Source of the DNA: Sphingomonas sp. G-3-2-10 | Lineage (GTDB): Bacteria; Pseudomonadota; Alphaproteobacteria; Sphingomonadales; Sphingomonadaceae | Assembly: GCF_012927115.1 (NCBI RefSeq) | Contig: NZ_JABBFY010000001.1 | Coordinates: forward strand, 1,302,001-1,366,000 | Length of the DNA: 64,000 nucleotides | Reading direction: 5' to 3' | Shown: positions 44,550 through 55,204 of the stretch, in pieces | Numbering within the stretch: the first letter of the stretch is position 1 | How the letters are laid out: every line of letters begins with the position of its first letter | Made by a program: the position numbers and the translations under genes | The notes under the pieces: model-generated | Database searches by the model: none | What the model saw: only the letters and a program-made list of their open reading frames with translations | What the model was told of the DNA's origin: nothing

Positions 44550-45620
44550 ATGGCAAAGACTCGTCCCACCCACGGCGCGACGCTGAACCGGGAGAGCAGA
44601 CGGTTCAACCTGCCCGAACGCGAATCCGACGGCGACTGGCTGGACGATCGCGAGCTGGTGGACGATGGCCCGCCGCCATTGCGCACCACCGTGACGGTGG
44701 AGAAGCCGAAGACGATCATCACGCGCAACGCGTCGCCCGACATCGCGTTCGATCGCTCGATCAATCCGTATCGGGGGTGCGAGCATGGCTGCATCTATTG
44801 CTTCGCCCGGCCGACGCACGCCTATCACGACTTGTCCCCCGGTCTCGATTTCGAAACGCGGCTGTTCGCCAAGCCCGATGCCCCCGCCCTGCTGCGCGAG
44901 GAACTGAAGAAGCGAGGCTATGTGTGCCGGCCGATCGCGTTCGGCACCAATACCGATCCCTATCAGCCGATCGAGAAGGAATGGCGGATCACCCGCGCCT
45001 GTATCGAGGTGCTGGCCGAAACCAGCCATCCGCTGACGATCACCACCAAGTCCGATCGCGTGATCCGAGACATCGATCTGCTCGCCCCGATGGCGGCAAA
45101 GGGGCTGGCGGCGGTGATGATCTCGGTCACATCGCTCGATCCGAAGGTGGCCATGACGGTAGAGCCCCGCGCGCCGCATCCGGAAAAGCGCCTCGCGGCG
45201 GTGCGCAGGCTGACCGATGCAGGCATCCCCACCTTCGTCTCGATGTCGCCGATCATCCCGGCGATCACCGATCACGAGATGGAGCATATCATGGAACGCG
45301 CGGCGGAAGCGGGTGCGCGCGCCGTCTTCTTCCTGCCGGTCCGCCTGCCGCACGAAGTCGCCCCGCTGTTTCGCGCCTGGCTCGACACGCATTTCCCCGA
45401 TCGCGCGGGCAAGGTGATGTCGATCATCCAGTCGATCCGAGGCGGACGCGACAACGATCCCAATTTCCACACGCGGTTCAAAGGGCAAGGCGCCTGGGCC
45501 GATCTGCTGCGCACCCGCTTCCATATCGCGGCGAAGCGCTATGGCCTCGACGGCCCCCGCATCGCCCTGCGCACCGACCTGTTCCGCCCGCCGGCCGGAG
45601 CACAGGGCGTGCTGTTCTAA
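44550..45620 (+). CDS. PA0069-type radical SAM protein
   Basis: The 356-residue protein belongs to the PA0069/Rv2578c family. It has a radical SAM CxxxCxxC motif (GCEHGCIYCF) after a 75-residue N-terminal extension, FGTNTDPYQPIEKEWRITRACIEVL, and SVTSLDPKVAMTVEPRAPHPEKRL. The family resembles spore photoproduct lyase-like SPL proteins but is functionally uncharacterised. ATG 44550 was chosen. It ends 4 bp from the convergent metallopeptidase-like gene. Confidence 0.88.
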   Translation: MAKTRPTHGATLNRESRRFNLPERESDGDWLDDRELVDDGPPPLRTTVTVEKPKTIITRNASPDIAFDRSINPYRGCEHGCIYCFARPTHAYHDLSPGLDFETRLFAKPDAPALLREELKKRGYVCRPIAFGTNTDPYQPIEKEWRITRACIEVLAETSHPLTITTKSDRVIRDIDLLAPMAAKGLAAVMISVTSLDPKVAMTVEPRAPHPEKRLAAVRRLTDAGIPTFVSMSPIIPAITDHEMEHIMERAAEAGARAVFFLPVRLPHEVAPLFRAWLDTHFPDRAGKVMSIIQSIRGGRDNDPNFHTRFKGQGAWADLLRTRFHIAAKRYGLDGPRIALRTDLFRPPAGAQGVLF

Positions 45621-45624
45621 AAGG

Positions 45625-47025
45625 CTATTCGCGCATCTGTTCCTTGATCGGGATCTCCTCGACCGCGAGCGGAACGCCGGTGGCGCGGAACAGACGGCGG
45701 AAGAACGCCTTTGGATCGGGATGGCCCTGCTTGATGAAGACCCGGACATCCTCCGTCAAAGCGGGGTCTCGCGTGATCAGTTGAAAGCGCGCAAGCCAGT
45801 CCTCGGCGGTCACTTCCTCGTCGCGGCGGTTCGCCAGGATCAGGCTGCGGATGAACTCGAAACTGTCGGAGCGCGGATAGCGCTGCTTCGTCGCATGTTC
45901 GGCCGCCAGCGCCAGCATCGCGCCGCAGCCATAATAACCATTATTGCCGACGCGGCCGCCCACCTTCGACAGCGACTGGTTGGGCCGGATCGACATCAGG
46001 CACTCGTTCATCATCCGCCGCAATTCGCTGTACACGTCATAGTCGGGCAGCATTTCCTCCAGCGCGCGCGTGGCGAGGAAGTCCGCGCCGCCCTCGGTGA
46101 TCCAGCGCTCGTTCGAGTTGCTGGTGCGCACCGTCCGTCCCAGCCAGAAATGCGCGGCCTCGTGCCCGATGAACTCGCGCATCGTGTCGAGCTTCTTGGA
46201 ATCGCGCCACCGCGCGCTCTGGCCGGAGATCTGGATCATGATCATCCCCTCCAGCACACGCCCGCCAAGCATCCAGCCATCGTCCGTCGCGCCGCCCCAT
46301 GCGACCATCGCCAGCGGCCGCGCATCGCGCGACGGGCCCAGCTTGCGGGTATAGAATTGCAGCAGGCGCGGGGTGAAATCATTCACCTCGGTGCGGATCC
46401 ACGCGGGCAGGCCCGCATCGAGCACACCGGCGTAGTTGGGTGCTTCGACCACCGGCGTGTCGCCGGCATAGACATAGGTGTTGCCGCTATCCATCAGCAG
46501 GCTGACCGTGCCGATCGCAGCCTTGCCTCGCAGCAACAGGCGGCGGCCGGGATCGTTGAACGCGATGCGGGTGACCGGCCGCTCGGCATCCACATTCGTC
46601 CGGCCCTTGACCACCGGAAGCATCATGAAATTGTCGCTGAGGAACGCGAGGCTGCCGTCCGAAAAGCGCACGGCGGGCGTGAAGTCCGACGGCAGCAGAT
46701 CGACATAGGGCCGGATGCGGATCCGGACGCTGGTAAGCGGCTTGCCTCCGCCGTCCAGCCGGTCGAAGCCCGCGCTGCGCTGCAATTTCACGCCCGGCGT
46801 TTCGACCGTCCAGGACTTCACCCGCCACGATCCCCCCTTGTTGTCGTCGGACGATCGCGGAAAGAACCAGACGGGCGCTTCCGGGCCGAACCTGTACTCG
46901 ACCAGCCACTCGCCATTTTCCGCCCGGGTGACCGAAATCTCGACCTGCGGCCGATCCGCGGCCGGTGCCGCGGCGGGCGTTGCGAAGAGAGTGAGCGCAA
47001 GCGCGCAGATCAGCCAGCGGAACAT
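45625..47025 (-). CDS. Exported HExxH metallopeptidase-like protein (M1/M61 gluzincin style)
   Basis: A 466-residue exported protein (ATG 47025, signal MFRWLICALALTLFATPAAAPA). The zinc motif HEAAHFW lies near residue 285, with a downstream Glu in WITEGGADFLA about 22 residues on, the gluzincin spacing of M1 and M61 peptidases. The N-terminal half is beta-rich like the M61 N-domain. No PDZ domain is evident. It may be a glycyl- or aminopeptidase-like enzyme of the periplasm. It follows the hydrolase-deacetylase fusion gene on the same strand, 18 bp apart. Confidence 0.72.
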   Translation of the reverse strand: MFRWLICALALTLFATPAAAPAADRPQVEISVTRAENGEWLVEYRFGPEAPVWFFPRSSDDNKGGSWRVKSWTVETPGVKLQRSAGFDRLDGGGKPLTSVRIRIRPYVDLLPSDFTPAVRFSDGSLAFLSDNFMMLPVVKGRTNVDAERPVTRIAFNDPGRRLLLRGKAAIGTVSLLMDSGNTYVYAGDTPVVEAPNYAGVLDAGLPAWIRTEVNDFTPRLLQFYTRKLGPSRDARPLAMVAWGGATDDGWMLGGRVLEGMIMIQISGQSARWRDSKKLDTMREFIGHEAAHFWLGRTVRTSNSNERWITEGGADFLATRALEEMLPDYDVYSELRRMMNECLMSIRPNQSLSKVGGRVGNNGYYGCGAMLALAAEHATKQRYPRSDSFEFIRSLILANRRDEEVTAEDWLARFQLITRDPALTEDVRVFIKQGHPDPKAFFRRLFRATGVPLAVEEIPIKEQMRE

Positions 47026-47043
47026 AGGTCCGGCCAAGCTATC

Positions 47044-49179
47044 TCATCGGCAGAAACTGTCCAGCGCAGGCTTCCTGTATCCAGCCGGAACCGGCAGGTT
47101 CCTCGCGCCCATAGCGCCCTCAAGACCCTGCGGATCGGGCGCGAGCGAGGGGTTCACTTCCGCCCGGTAATAGGAATCGCGCGTCGCCTCCTCCAGCGTG
47201 ACGAAGCGGAAGCCGTGCTTGCGGTACAATTCCAGCAATTGCGGCAGCATGTGCGCATCGAACGCTCCGGCATGGAGCAGCAGCACATAGGGAATGTCGC
47301 GCCCGTACAATGCATTCGCCATCGCGCGATACCGGCCGACGTTCCACTCGGCGTCCTCGATCCACGCCTTCTCCAGCGCGGCGACGGCTGCCGTGTCGCC
47401 CTTCGCCATGCAGCGGGCATAGGGTTCGTTATAGGCCCAGTCGCCGAAGTCCATCGTCACCGGCGCGACCTTGTAGCCGCGCGCGCCCAGCATCGCGCGG
47501 ATGCGCGCGCGGCGGGCGGGATCGTTCGATGCTTCGGACAGGAACGGGTAGCGGAACCAGCGCCAGTCGGCCTTGCCCATCAGCGATTGCAGCAGCGGCT
47601 CGTTCTTCGACAGTTCGCTCGCGAACTGCTCGTCGGTCAGATTCGCGAGGTTGGCATGGCTCCACCCGTGATTGGCCAGAGGGTAACCGGCGTGGCGCCA
47701 CACCTTCAGCGCAGGCGCGGTCTCCGGCTCGCGTTCGGCCGAGGCGCCGTTGATGAAGGCATAGGCCTGCGGCACGCCGGCCTTCTTCAGCGCCGCGGTG
47801 ATCCGCTCGGCGACCTGAACCTGCGACACGCCTGGCGGGGTGATGGTGTGCTTGGGCAGATCGTCGAAGGTGAAGGCGATCATCGGCGCGGGCTCGGCCT
47901 TGGGCAGAACCATCCGCCCCGGCCGTCCCTTCCACTTCGCGCGCGGCGTCAGCAGGTCGAGCGGCACCATATTCGCCATCGCCTGATAACCGGCCATCGA
48001 CGGATGCAGCCCGTCACCCGAATCATATTCCGCACGCAGAAAGGTCGGGCGCAGCGGATCGCGCATCACCGCGTCGAAATCGATTACCGCGTCGAAATTG
48101 CCCGGCTCGCGGATCCACGCATTCACTGCCTGCCGGTCGGCTTCGTTGGCCGCGTCGGGATGATAATAGCCCGATCCGCCATAAGGCAGGATCGTCGCGC
48201 CGATCGCGATGATCCCGCGCGACCGGGCGCGCGACACCATCTGGCGCAGCGCCCCGATCATCCGCTCGACCTGCGCGCCATGTTCCTCGAGACTGACCGG
48301 CGCATCGCGAGTCAGTGTGCCGAGATCGTTGACCCCTTCGAGGATGATCAGGTGCGTCACGCCCGGCGGAGTCAGCACGTCGCGGTCGAACCGCGCGACT
48401 GCGTTCGGCCCCAGCCCGTCGGCGAGCAGCCGGTTGCCGCCGATGCCCGCATTGAGCACCGCCATCTGGTTCAGATCGGCCGTACCGCGCAGCCGCAGTT
48501 GCAGCGCGTCGGTCCAGCGCTTGTTGGTATTGGGCTTCACCCCCGATCCGTCGGTGATCGAATCGCCCAGCACGACGACCGCCGATCCGCGCGGCGCGTC
48601 GATCTCGATCCCCGCAAGCTGATACCAGTGGTCGACCGGCTTCGCCCCCGCCAGTTCGGCGTCGCGGGTGTGGTCGCCCGCCAGCGTATAGGAAGTCGCG
48701 CGCGATCCGGGATGGCCGGTCTGCTGCGCGGGTGCGGCGGGCAAGTGGATCGAGATGCTCAGGTCCGCGCCTTCAGCAATCGGCATCGCCACCGGATCCG
48801 ACCAGTAATCGGCCCCTGCCGGGATGGTCGCATCGCCGCGCCCGTTGAACGTCAGCTTCTTCAGGCTCGCCACATCGATCCGCGCCGAAGCCGGATCGGG
48901 CGCGCGCGCGATCGTCGCCGCCGAGATGCGCAGCGGCGCAGTGCCGAAGACATTGGAAAAGCGTACCCGCAGCCGGCTTCCGCCGATCTGCACGCGCACC
49001 ACCTGCCGCAGCGTTGCGTCCTTCATATCCTCGGGCGGCAGCGCGTTGCGCGGTTCGGGAATCTGCTGCGACGTCGCCCAGGCCGCAACCCAGCGCTCGC
49101 CCGGTGCCGTCTGCGCCATCACCGCACCGCTCAGCGCCAGCGTCACGAACGCCAGCAGCAGCCGCACTCGGCCCATCAT
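47044..49179 (-). CDS. Exported fusion of SGNH esterase and polysaccharide deacetylase
   Basis: A 711-residue exported protein with signal MMGRVRLLLAFVTLALSGAVMA. Residues about 25-420 are an SGNH/GDSL hydrolase: block I VVLGDSITDGSG (Ser nucleophile), block II NAGIGGN, block III EGVNDLG and block V DSGDGLHPS (catalytic Asp-His). Residues about 435-640 are a NodB-type deacetylase: TFDDLPKH (motif 1), NHGWSH (motif 2, metal His) and WFRYPFLSE (motif 3). Both activities fit removal of acyl groups from a polysaccharide or peptidoglycan. It precedes the metallopeptidase-like gene and is probably co-transcribed with it. Confidence 0.85.
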   Translation of the reverse strand: MMGRVRLLLAFVTLALSGAVMAQTAPGERWVAAWATSQQIPEPRNALPPEDMKDATLRQVVRVQIGGSRLRVRFSNVFGTAPLRISAATIARAPDPASARIDVASLKKLTFNGRGDATIPAGADYWSDPVAMPIAEGADLSISIHLPAAPAQQTGHPGSRATSYTLAGDHTRDAELAGAKPVDHWYQLAGIEIDAPRGSAVVVLGDSITDGSGVKPNTNKRWTDALQLRLRGTADLNQMAVLNAGIGGNRLLADGLGPNAVARFDRDVLTPPGVTHLIILEGVNDLGTLTRDAPVSLEEHGAQVERMIGALRQMVSRARSRGIIAIGATILPYGGSGYYHPDAANEADRQAVNAWIREPGNFDAVIDFDAVMRDPLRPTFLRAEYDSGDGLHPSMAGYQAMANMVPLDLLTPRAKWKGRPGRMVLPKAEPAPMIAFTFDDLPKHTITPPGVSQVQVAERITAALKKAGVPQAYAFINGASAEREPETAPALKVWRHAGYPLANHGWSHANLANLTDEQFASELSKNEPLLQSLMGKADWRWFRYPFLSEASNDPARRARIRAMLGARGYKVAPVTMDFGDWAYNEPYARCMAKGDTAAVAALEKAWIEDAEWNVGRYRAMANALYGRDIPYVLLLHAGAFDAHMLPQLLELYRKHGFRFVTLEEATRDSYYRAEVNPSLAPDPQGLEGAMGARNLPVPAGYRKPALDSFCR

Positions 49180-49240
49180 CCCTCTCCCATACCTATGATA
49201 ACGCTACCATAGCCTACGGAAGAGGGATGACAAGCACGCC

Positions 49241-51187
49241 TCAGAAGCCAACCCGGCCCCCGCCCTCGGGCTTGGCATCGGCCTCGCCGCGGAGCCGTTC
49301 GACGATCCCGGCGGGCGTCACGTTGCCGGCAAAGCGCAACTGCCGCTTCACCACCGCGAAATCGCCGGCGGTGAGGTTCGTCACATCGCCAAGCGCCGCC
49401 GGCGCGGCCATGCCGAAGAACCGCACGAACGCCGCCGCCGCCCGCTCGCGCCCGAACGGACGCAGGTCCAGCTTGAACACGAAGCGCCGCAGCGCCGCGG
49501 GATCGAGCCGCCCGGCGAAGTTGCTCGCCGCAACGAACGGCAGCGGATGCCGGTCGAGCCAGGTGAGCAGTTCGTTGACCTGACTGACCTCCCAGCTCTG
49601 CGACGCGGTCGTCCGGTCGAACAGCAGCGAATCCGCTTCGTCGAAGAACAGCACGCCGCCTTCGCGCTCGGCCTGTTCGAACGCGTCGGCGATGTTGCCT
49701 TCGGTCCCGCCGACCCATTTGGACAGCAGGTCCGACGCGCGCTTGACGATCAGCGGACGATCGAGCGCCACCGCAAGGGCGTGCGCCAGCGCGGTCTTGC
49801 CCGTGCCCGGAGGCCCGGTGAGCAGCAGCGAGACGTCCGTCGGCGCATCCTTGCTGGTGATCCGGTCGAACAGCGCAGGCAGGTTCCGGTCGCTCTCGTA
49901 CAGTTCGAGATCGACCGGCCCCGGCGCGGTCTGAACGATCGCGCCGCCACGCAACGCGCACGACAGCGCCTTGGCGAACACCAGCGTGTCCACCTGTTCC
50001 CCCGCCAGCCGCCCCGCTCGCGCCGCGACCCGCAGCACGGTCGCGGCTTCCGGCGCCGCCGCGACCAGATCGGTCATGGCGGCGTCGAGCACGACGGCTT
50101 CGTCCGCCGCGATCCGGGCGAGCATATGTTCGCCCGCGCGACGGCTGGGCAGGCCCAGCTTCATCACGAAGCTCATCCGCCGCAGGATCGCCGGATCGAC
50201 ATTGCCGATCGCATTGGTCGTCCAGATCACCGGCACCGCGTTGGTTTCCAGCAGCCGGTTGACGAAGATTTTCGAACCTTCGCGCCGGCTGAACCAGTCG
50301 CCCTGCGCGGGACTGGCATCGCCGATCAGGTCCTCCATCTCGTCGAACAGCAGCACCGTGTCGTTGCGCCCGGCCAGCACGCGATGCGCCAGCTGGAGCG
50401 CATTGACGCGCTCCCACCGACCCGGCTCCTCGCCATCGTCGCTCGCCTCGCCCACGCTGAACAGCGCGGCGCCCGCCGCATCGGCCAGCGTGCGCGCCAG
50501 TTCGGTCTTGCCGGTACCGGGCGGGCCGTGGATCAGGATGTTGATCCCCGCCGCCTTCTCGGCGATCGCCCCGCGCAACAGCCGGACCAGCAGCCCGGTT
50601 TCGGCTTCATGCCCAACGAAATCGCCGGGAGTCAGCCGCCCGCGCTGTCGCGCGCCGACCACCGCGGTGATCAGCGATTCCTCGGCATCATCCGAACGGT
50701 CGAGCAGCTTTTCCAGCGTCCACCCGATCTCGACATCGATCCTCCCCATGCGCGTACCGATCAGGCGCACCAGCCCCAGCCGCAGCACCGGGCTGCGGCG
50801 GATGGCGTGCACCTCCATTCCCGCCAGATCGGCGAGCAGCGTGGGCATATCCTGCCCATGCTCGCCGATCACCCGGAACAGCTGGGCCACGCGCGGGCAA
50901 CGGTCGCCCGCCACGCACAGGCGCAGCAGGATCGCGTCGCCCGTGCCCAGCCCCAGCACGCGCGCCAGCGCATCCGCCTGCACCAGCGGGTGCGGCAGCG
51001 GCTCGGGCGCGCGCTCGCCCTTCAGCGCGGCAAGCAGCGCCGGCCAGGTCACGGGCTTGCCGCTTCCCATCAGCCAGCGATTGTGCGGCATCGCCCAGGC
51101 GCGAAGCCCCTTTGCGAATGCCGAAGTACCCGCGACATCGCGGGTTGCACGGAGCAGCAGGCTCCGCACGATTGCGAATTCGTCCAT
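49241..51187 (-). CDS. Tandem AAA ATPase
   Basis: A 648-residue protein with two AAA modules. Domain 1 has Walker A IHGPPGTGKTELA and Walker B VLLFDEMEDL; domain 2 has LTGPPGTGKTALA and LFFDEADSLLFDRT. The N-terminal 200 residues are a helical domain without Cys clusters or a transmembrane segment. The two sensor regions (TTNAIGNVDPAILRR, ASNFAGRLDPAALRR) follow the ATPase cores with Arg-finger-like arginines. It resembles bacterial CDC48/ClpX-like remodelling factors of unknown target. It stands alone, with no adaptor gene beside it. Confidence 0.8.
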   Translation of the reverse strand: MDEFAIVRSLLLRATRDVAGTSAFAKGLRAWAMPHNRWLMGSGKPVTWPALLAALKGERAPEPLPHPLVQADALARVLGLGTGDAILLRLCVAGDRCPRVAQLFRVIGEHGQDMPTLLADLAGMEVHAIRRSPVLRLGLVRLIGTRMGRIDVEIGWTLEKLLDRSDDAEESLITAVVGARQRGRLTPGDFVGHEAETGLLVRLLRGAIAEKAAGINILIHGPPGTGKTELARTLADAAGAALFSVGEASDDGEEPGRWERVNALQLAHRVLAGRNDTVLLFDEMEDLIGDASPAQGDWFSRREGSKIFVNRLLETNAVPVIWTTNAIGNVDPAILRRMSFVMKLGLPSRRAGEHMLARIAADEAVVLDAAMTDLVAAAPEAATVLRVAARAGRLAGEQVDTLVFAKALSCALRGGAIVQTAPGPVDLELYESDRNLPALFDRITSKDAPTDVSLLLTGPPGTGKTALAHALAVALDRPLIVKRASDLLSKWVGGTEGNIADAFEQAEREGGVLFFDEADSLLFDRTTASQSWEVSQVNELLTWLDRHPLPFVAASNFAGRLDPAALRRFVFKLDLRPFGRERAAAAFVRFFGMAAPAALGDVTNLTAGDFAVVKRQLRFAGNVTPAGIVERLRGEADAKPEGGGRVGF

Positions 51188-51489
51188 GATTACCCAATCC
51201 CTGCCCGGCCTCGCGACCGGACTCAGTCAATCTGTTTGTGGGAATTCCGTGGGAGGCATCAGCCGTCCCGCGGCGCCTGGGTGGGCGCGTTACGGGAGGG
51301 TGCGGAAGCTTCCCGGGGTTTGCCCCGATAGGAAATTGAAATCCGACACTTCATTTCTCCATGTGCCGCGGCGACGTCTGGTCCTCGCGACGGGCGGGCT
51401 GTTAACCGAATCGTTGCGCAAGCGCAAGATTGGCTGCTTCCCCCCTCCGCCGCCTTGCGCCATGATGGAGCGGAGTGAAGGAGTGGGGC
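51188..51489. other. 302-bp intergenic region, promoter zone of two divergent genes
   Basis: It separates the AAA ATPase start from the membrane cyclic-nucleotide-binding gene. A short hairpin (CCGGGG-TTTG-CCCCG, about 51315-51330) and an AT-richer stretch (GGAAATTGAAATCCGACACTT, near 51330-51350) are the only notable parts. No gene or clear operator is visible. Confidence 0.5.
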
Positions 51490-52161
51490 ATGTTCACGAC
51501 CGGATCGCTGGTCCTTCAGCTGAGCTACGCACTGCTGGTGCTCGCGGTGGTGACGTCGCGAAAGCTGCCGCGCATCTTCATCGCGCTTTCCGCGCTCATC
51601 GCCCTCGCCCATGCGATCTGGTGGAGCGGCGATGCCGCCACGATCGGCTGGATGGCGCTTTTGCTCGGCGCGTGCCTCGTCGTGCTCGGGAACGATATTC
51701 TCGCCAATCGGCGCGCCCGGTTCAGCGAGGAAGAGGAAGCGATGCTTTCCGGCTTCCTTGCCGGCGTCCCGCGCCACACCGCCCGGCACCTGATCGATCA
51801 GGGCGTGTGGCTGTTCGGTGCCGAGGGCGACATGCTCACGCGCGAAAGCGAACCAGTCGAACGGCTGCTGTATCTCTCGCGCGGCGAAGCGAAGGTCTTT
51901 TCGGGATCGAGTCAGGTCGCGGCCTGTGGTCCGGGCGATCTGATCGGCGAAGCGACCGTGCTCACGGGCGGCCCGGCGACCGCGACGGTCGTGCTGGCCG
52001 GTCCGGCGCGCTTCTGGTGCATTCCGGCCCCGGCGCTCCGCGCCTATCTCACCGCGAACCCCGATCTGCTGCCTGCGCTGGAACGCAGCTTCTCCCGCGC
52101 GATGGGCGACAAACTGCGCACCAGCAACCGCACGATCGCAGCGGCCGGCGGCGTCGCCTAG
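51490..52161 (+). CDS. Membrane protein with cyclic-nucleotide-binding-like domain (Popeye-like layout)
   Basis: The 223-residue protein has three N-terminal hydrophobic segments (LVLQLSYALLVLAVV, IFIALSALIALAHAIWW, IGWMALLLGACLVVLG) and a C-terminal cNMP-binding-like domain (LTRESEPVERLLYLSRGEAKVFSG, ACGPGDLIGEATVLTGGPATATVV). The short N-terminal membrane part plus cNMP domain resembles the Popeye/POPDC arrangement. It lacks the helix-turn-helix of Crp regulators. A good AAGGAG site precedes ATG 51490. It ends 30 bp from the convergent rutA. Whether it binds cAMP or cGMP is unknown. Confidence 0.75.
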   Translation: MFTTGSLVLQLSYALLVLAVVTSRKLPRIFIALSALIALAHAIWWSGDAATIGWMALLLGACLVVLGNDILANRRARFSEEEEAMLSGFLAGVPRHTARHLIDQGVWLFGAEGDMLTRESEPVERLLYLSRGEAKVFSGSSQVAACGPGDLIGEATVLTGGPATATVVLAGPARFWCIPAPALRAYLTANPDLLPALERSFSRAMGDKLRTSNRTIAAAGGVA

Positions 52162-52191
52162 CCCATCTTTCGTCGGCGGCGGAGGTGCTTC

Positions 52192-53256
<1,065 letters not shown>

Positions 53257-53268
53257 GGGTTCTGTCCT

Positions 53269-54054
53269 TTATTCGCCGTCGAGCCAGTCGAGCAGCCACA
53301 TGTTGAAATGATCCGCCCGGGTGACGTTCACCGCGTGCGCGCCGGTGGCCAGCTTTGCGAGCTGCGCCCCCGGAATTCCCTTCGCCAGTTTTTCGGAGCA
53401 GGAGGACGGCACCAGCATATCGTCCTCGGTCGCGATCAGCAGCACCTGCGCGTCGATCTCACCGAGCCGGTCTGCGATGTTGAACCGCCGCGCCGCCGCG
53501 ATCCGCCGCCCCACCATCTCCGCGCCGGGGAAATGCGCCAGATGCACTTCCTCCTCGGCCTCGAGCCGGGCGTGATGGTCCGACATCCATTGCGCCGGGA
53601 AGAGGAAGATCGGCTGGCCATGAACGAAGGCACGCGGGCTTTCGCGCAGCAGCACCAGCCGCGTGTCGAAACAGCGCGCGGTATAGGGATCGAGCCTGGC
53701 CCAGCCGTTGATCACCACGATCCGGGAAAGCCGGGCGGGATGCTTCAACGCAACCGCCAACCCCATCATGCCGCCGATCGCATGGCCGATCAGCGTGGCG
53801 CGCGGAATGTCCAGCGCGTCCATCAGCGCGACAATGTCGTCGCCCGCCGCCTCCAGCGTCAGGTCGCCCTGGACCATCCGGTCCGACCGGCCCGTGCCGC
53901 GATGGTCATAGACGATGACGCGGTGGCGCTCCGCCAGCGCGGGGAGGTTGGGAGCCCAGTAGCCTGCCGATCCGCCGAGCCCGGACGACAGGATCAGCGG
54001 CTCCGCGTCGGGCGGGCCATGCTCCTCATAGTAAAGGCCCCCCGCGTGCGGCAT
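53269..54054 (-). CDS. rutD: RutD, putative aminoacrylate hydrolase
   Basis: An alpha/beta hydrolase of 261 residues that speeds the conversion of aminoacrylate to malonic semialdehyde. Signatures are LILSSGLGGSAGYWAPNLPAL, the nucleophile loop IGHAIGGMMGLAVAL (where RutD has Ala/Ser variation) and the terminal His in NVTRADHFNMWLL. It starts at ATG 54054, overlapping the rutC stop by one base. It is placed between rutC and rutA. Confidence 0.9.
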   Translation of the reverse strand: MPHAGGLYYEEHGPPDAEPLILSSGLGGSAGYWAPNLPALAERHRVIVYDHRGTGRSDRMVQGDLTLEAAGDDIVALMDALDIPRATLIGHAIGGMMGLAVALKHPARLSRIVVINGWARLDPYTARCFDTRLVLLRESPRAFVHGQPIFLFPAQWMSDHHARLEAEEEVHLAHFPGAEMVGRRIAAARRFNIADRLGEIDAQVLLIATEDDMLVPSSCSEKLAKGIPGAQLAKLATGAHAVNVTRADHFNMWLLDWLDGE

Positions 54055-54437
54055 CAGCCGATATGGGCCACGCTGGCGATCTCGACGAGGCACTCCGGCT
54101 TCACCAGCTCGCACTTGATGCAATAGCGCGCCGGCTTCGCCCCGGGGAAATACTCGGCATAGACCGTGTTGAAGGCCGCATAGTCGGCAAGGTCCTTCAG
54201 GAAGATATGGTTCATCGCCACGTCCTCCAGCGTCGCCCCGCCTGCCTCGAGCGTGATCTTGATGACTTCCAGAATGTGCCGGGTCTGCGCCGCGGCATCA
54301 CCGACATGCAGCACCGAACCGCCCTCGCCCAGCGCCAGCACGCCGGAGACATAGACGGTGTTCCCCGCCCTCGCCCCGGCAGAATAAGGCGCGATCGGGG
54401 TCGGGAATTGCGGCGGATTGATCGGTTCGAAGGGCAT
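54054..54437 (-). CDS. rutC: RutC, RidA-family aminoacrylate peracid reductase/hydrolase
   Basis: A 127-residue RidA/YjgF-fold protein with [22 protein letters not shown] at the start and [26 protein letters not shown] at the end, the RutC-specific pattern with the conserved Arg and Cys. It acts on the product of RutB. It follows rutB by 4 bp and overlaps rutD, so the set is one operon. Confidence 0.93.
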   Translation of the reverse strand: MPFEPINPPQFPTPIAPYSAGARAGNTVYVSGVLALGEGGSVLHVGDAAAQTRHILEVIKITLEAGGATLEDVAMNHIFLKDLADYAAFNTVYAEYFPGAKPARYCIKCELVKPECLVEIASVAHIG

Positions 54438-54441
54438 GCAA

Positions 54442-55161
<720 letters not shown>

Positions 55162-55204
55162 TTAACCCAGACTGACCAGTCCGGAGTCAGCGGTCAACCC
55201 GCGT
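55162..55204 (-). promoter_or_regulatory. Possible RutR-like half-sites upstream of rutB
   Basis: In the 43-bp gap, TGACCA (55173-55178) and GGTCAA (55192-55197) are halves of the RutR consensus TTGACCA-NN-TGGTCAA but lie about 13 bp apart instead of 2. A short palindrome GACTG-AC-CAGTC overlaps the first half. RutR control is plausible; the spacing argues against a canonical site. Confidence 0.25.

Noticed and set aside
45541..49212. A 1223-codon plus-strand open frame across the metallopeptidase and fusion genes
   Set aside because: Its composition is typical of an antisense shadow (His, Arg and Gln rich) and the minus-strand genes have clear signal peptides and catalytic motifs.
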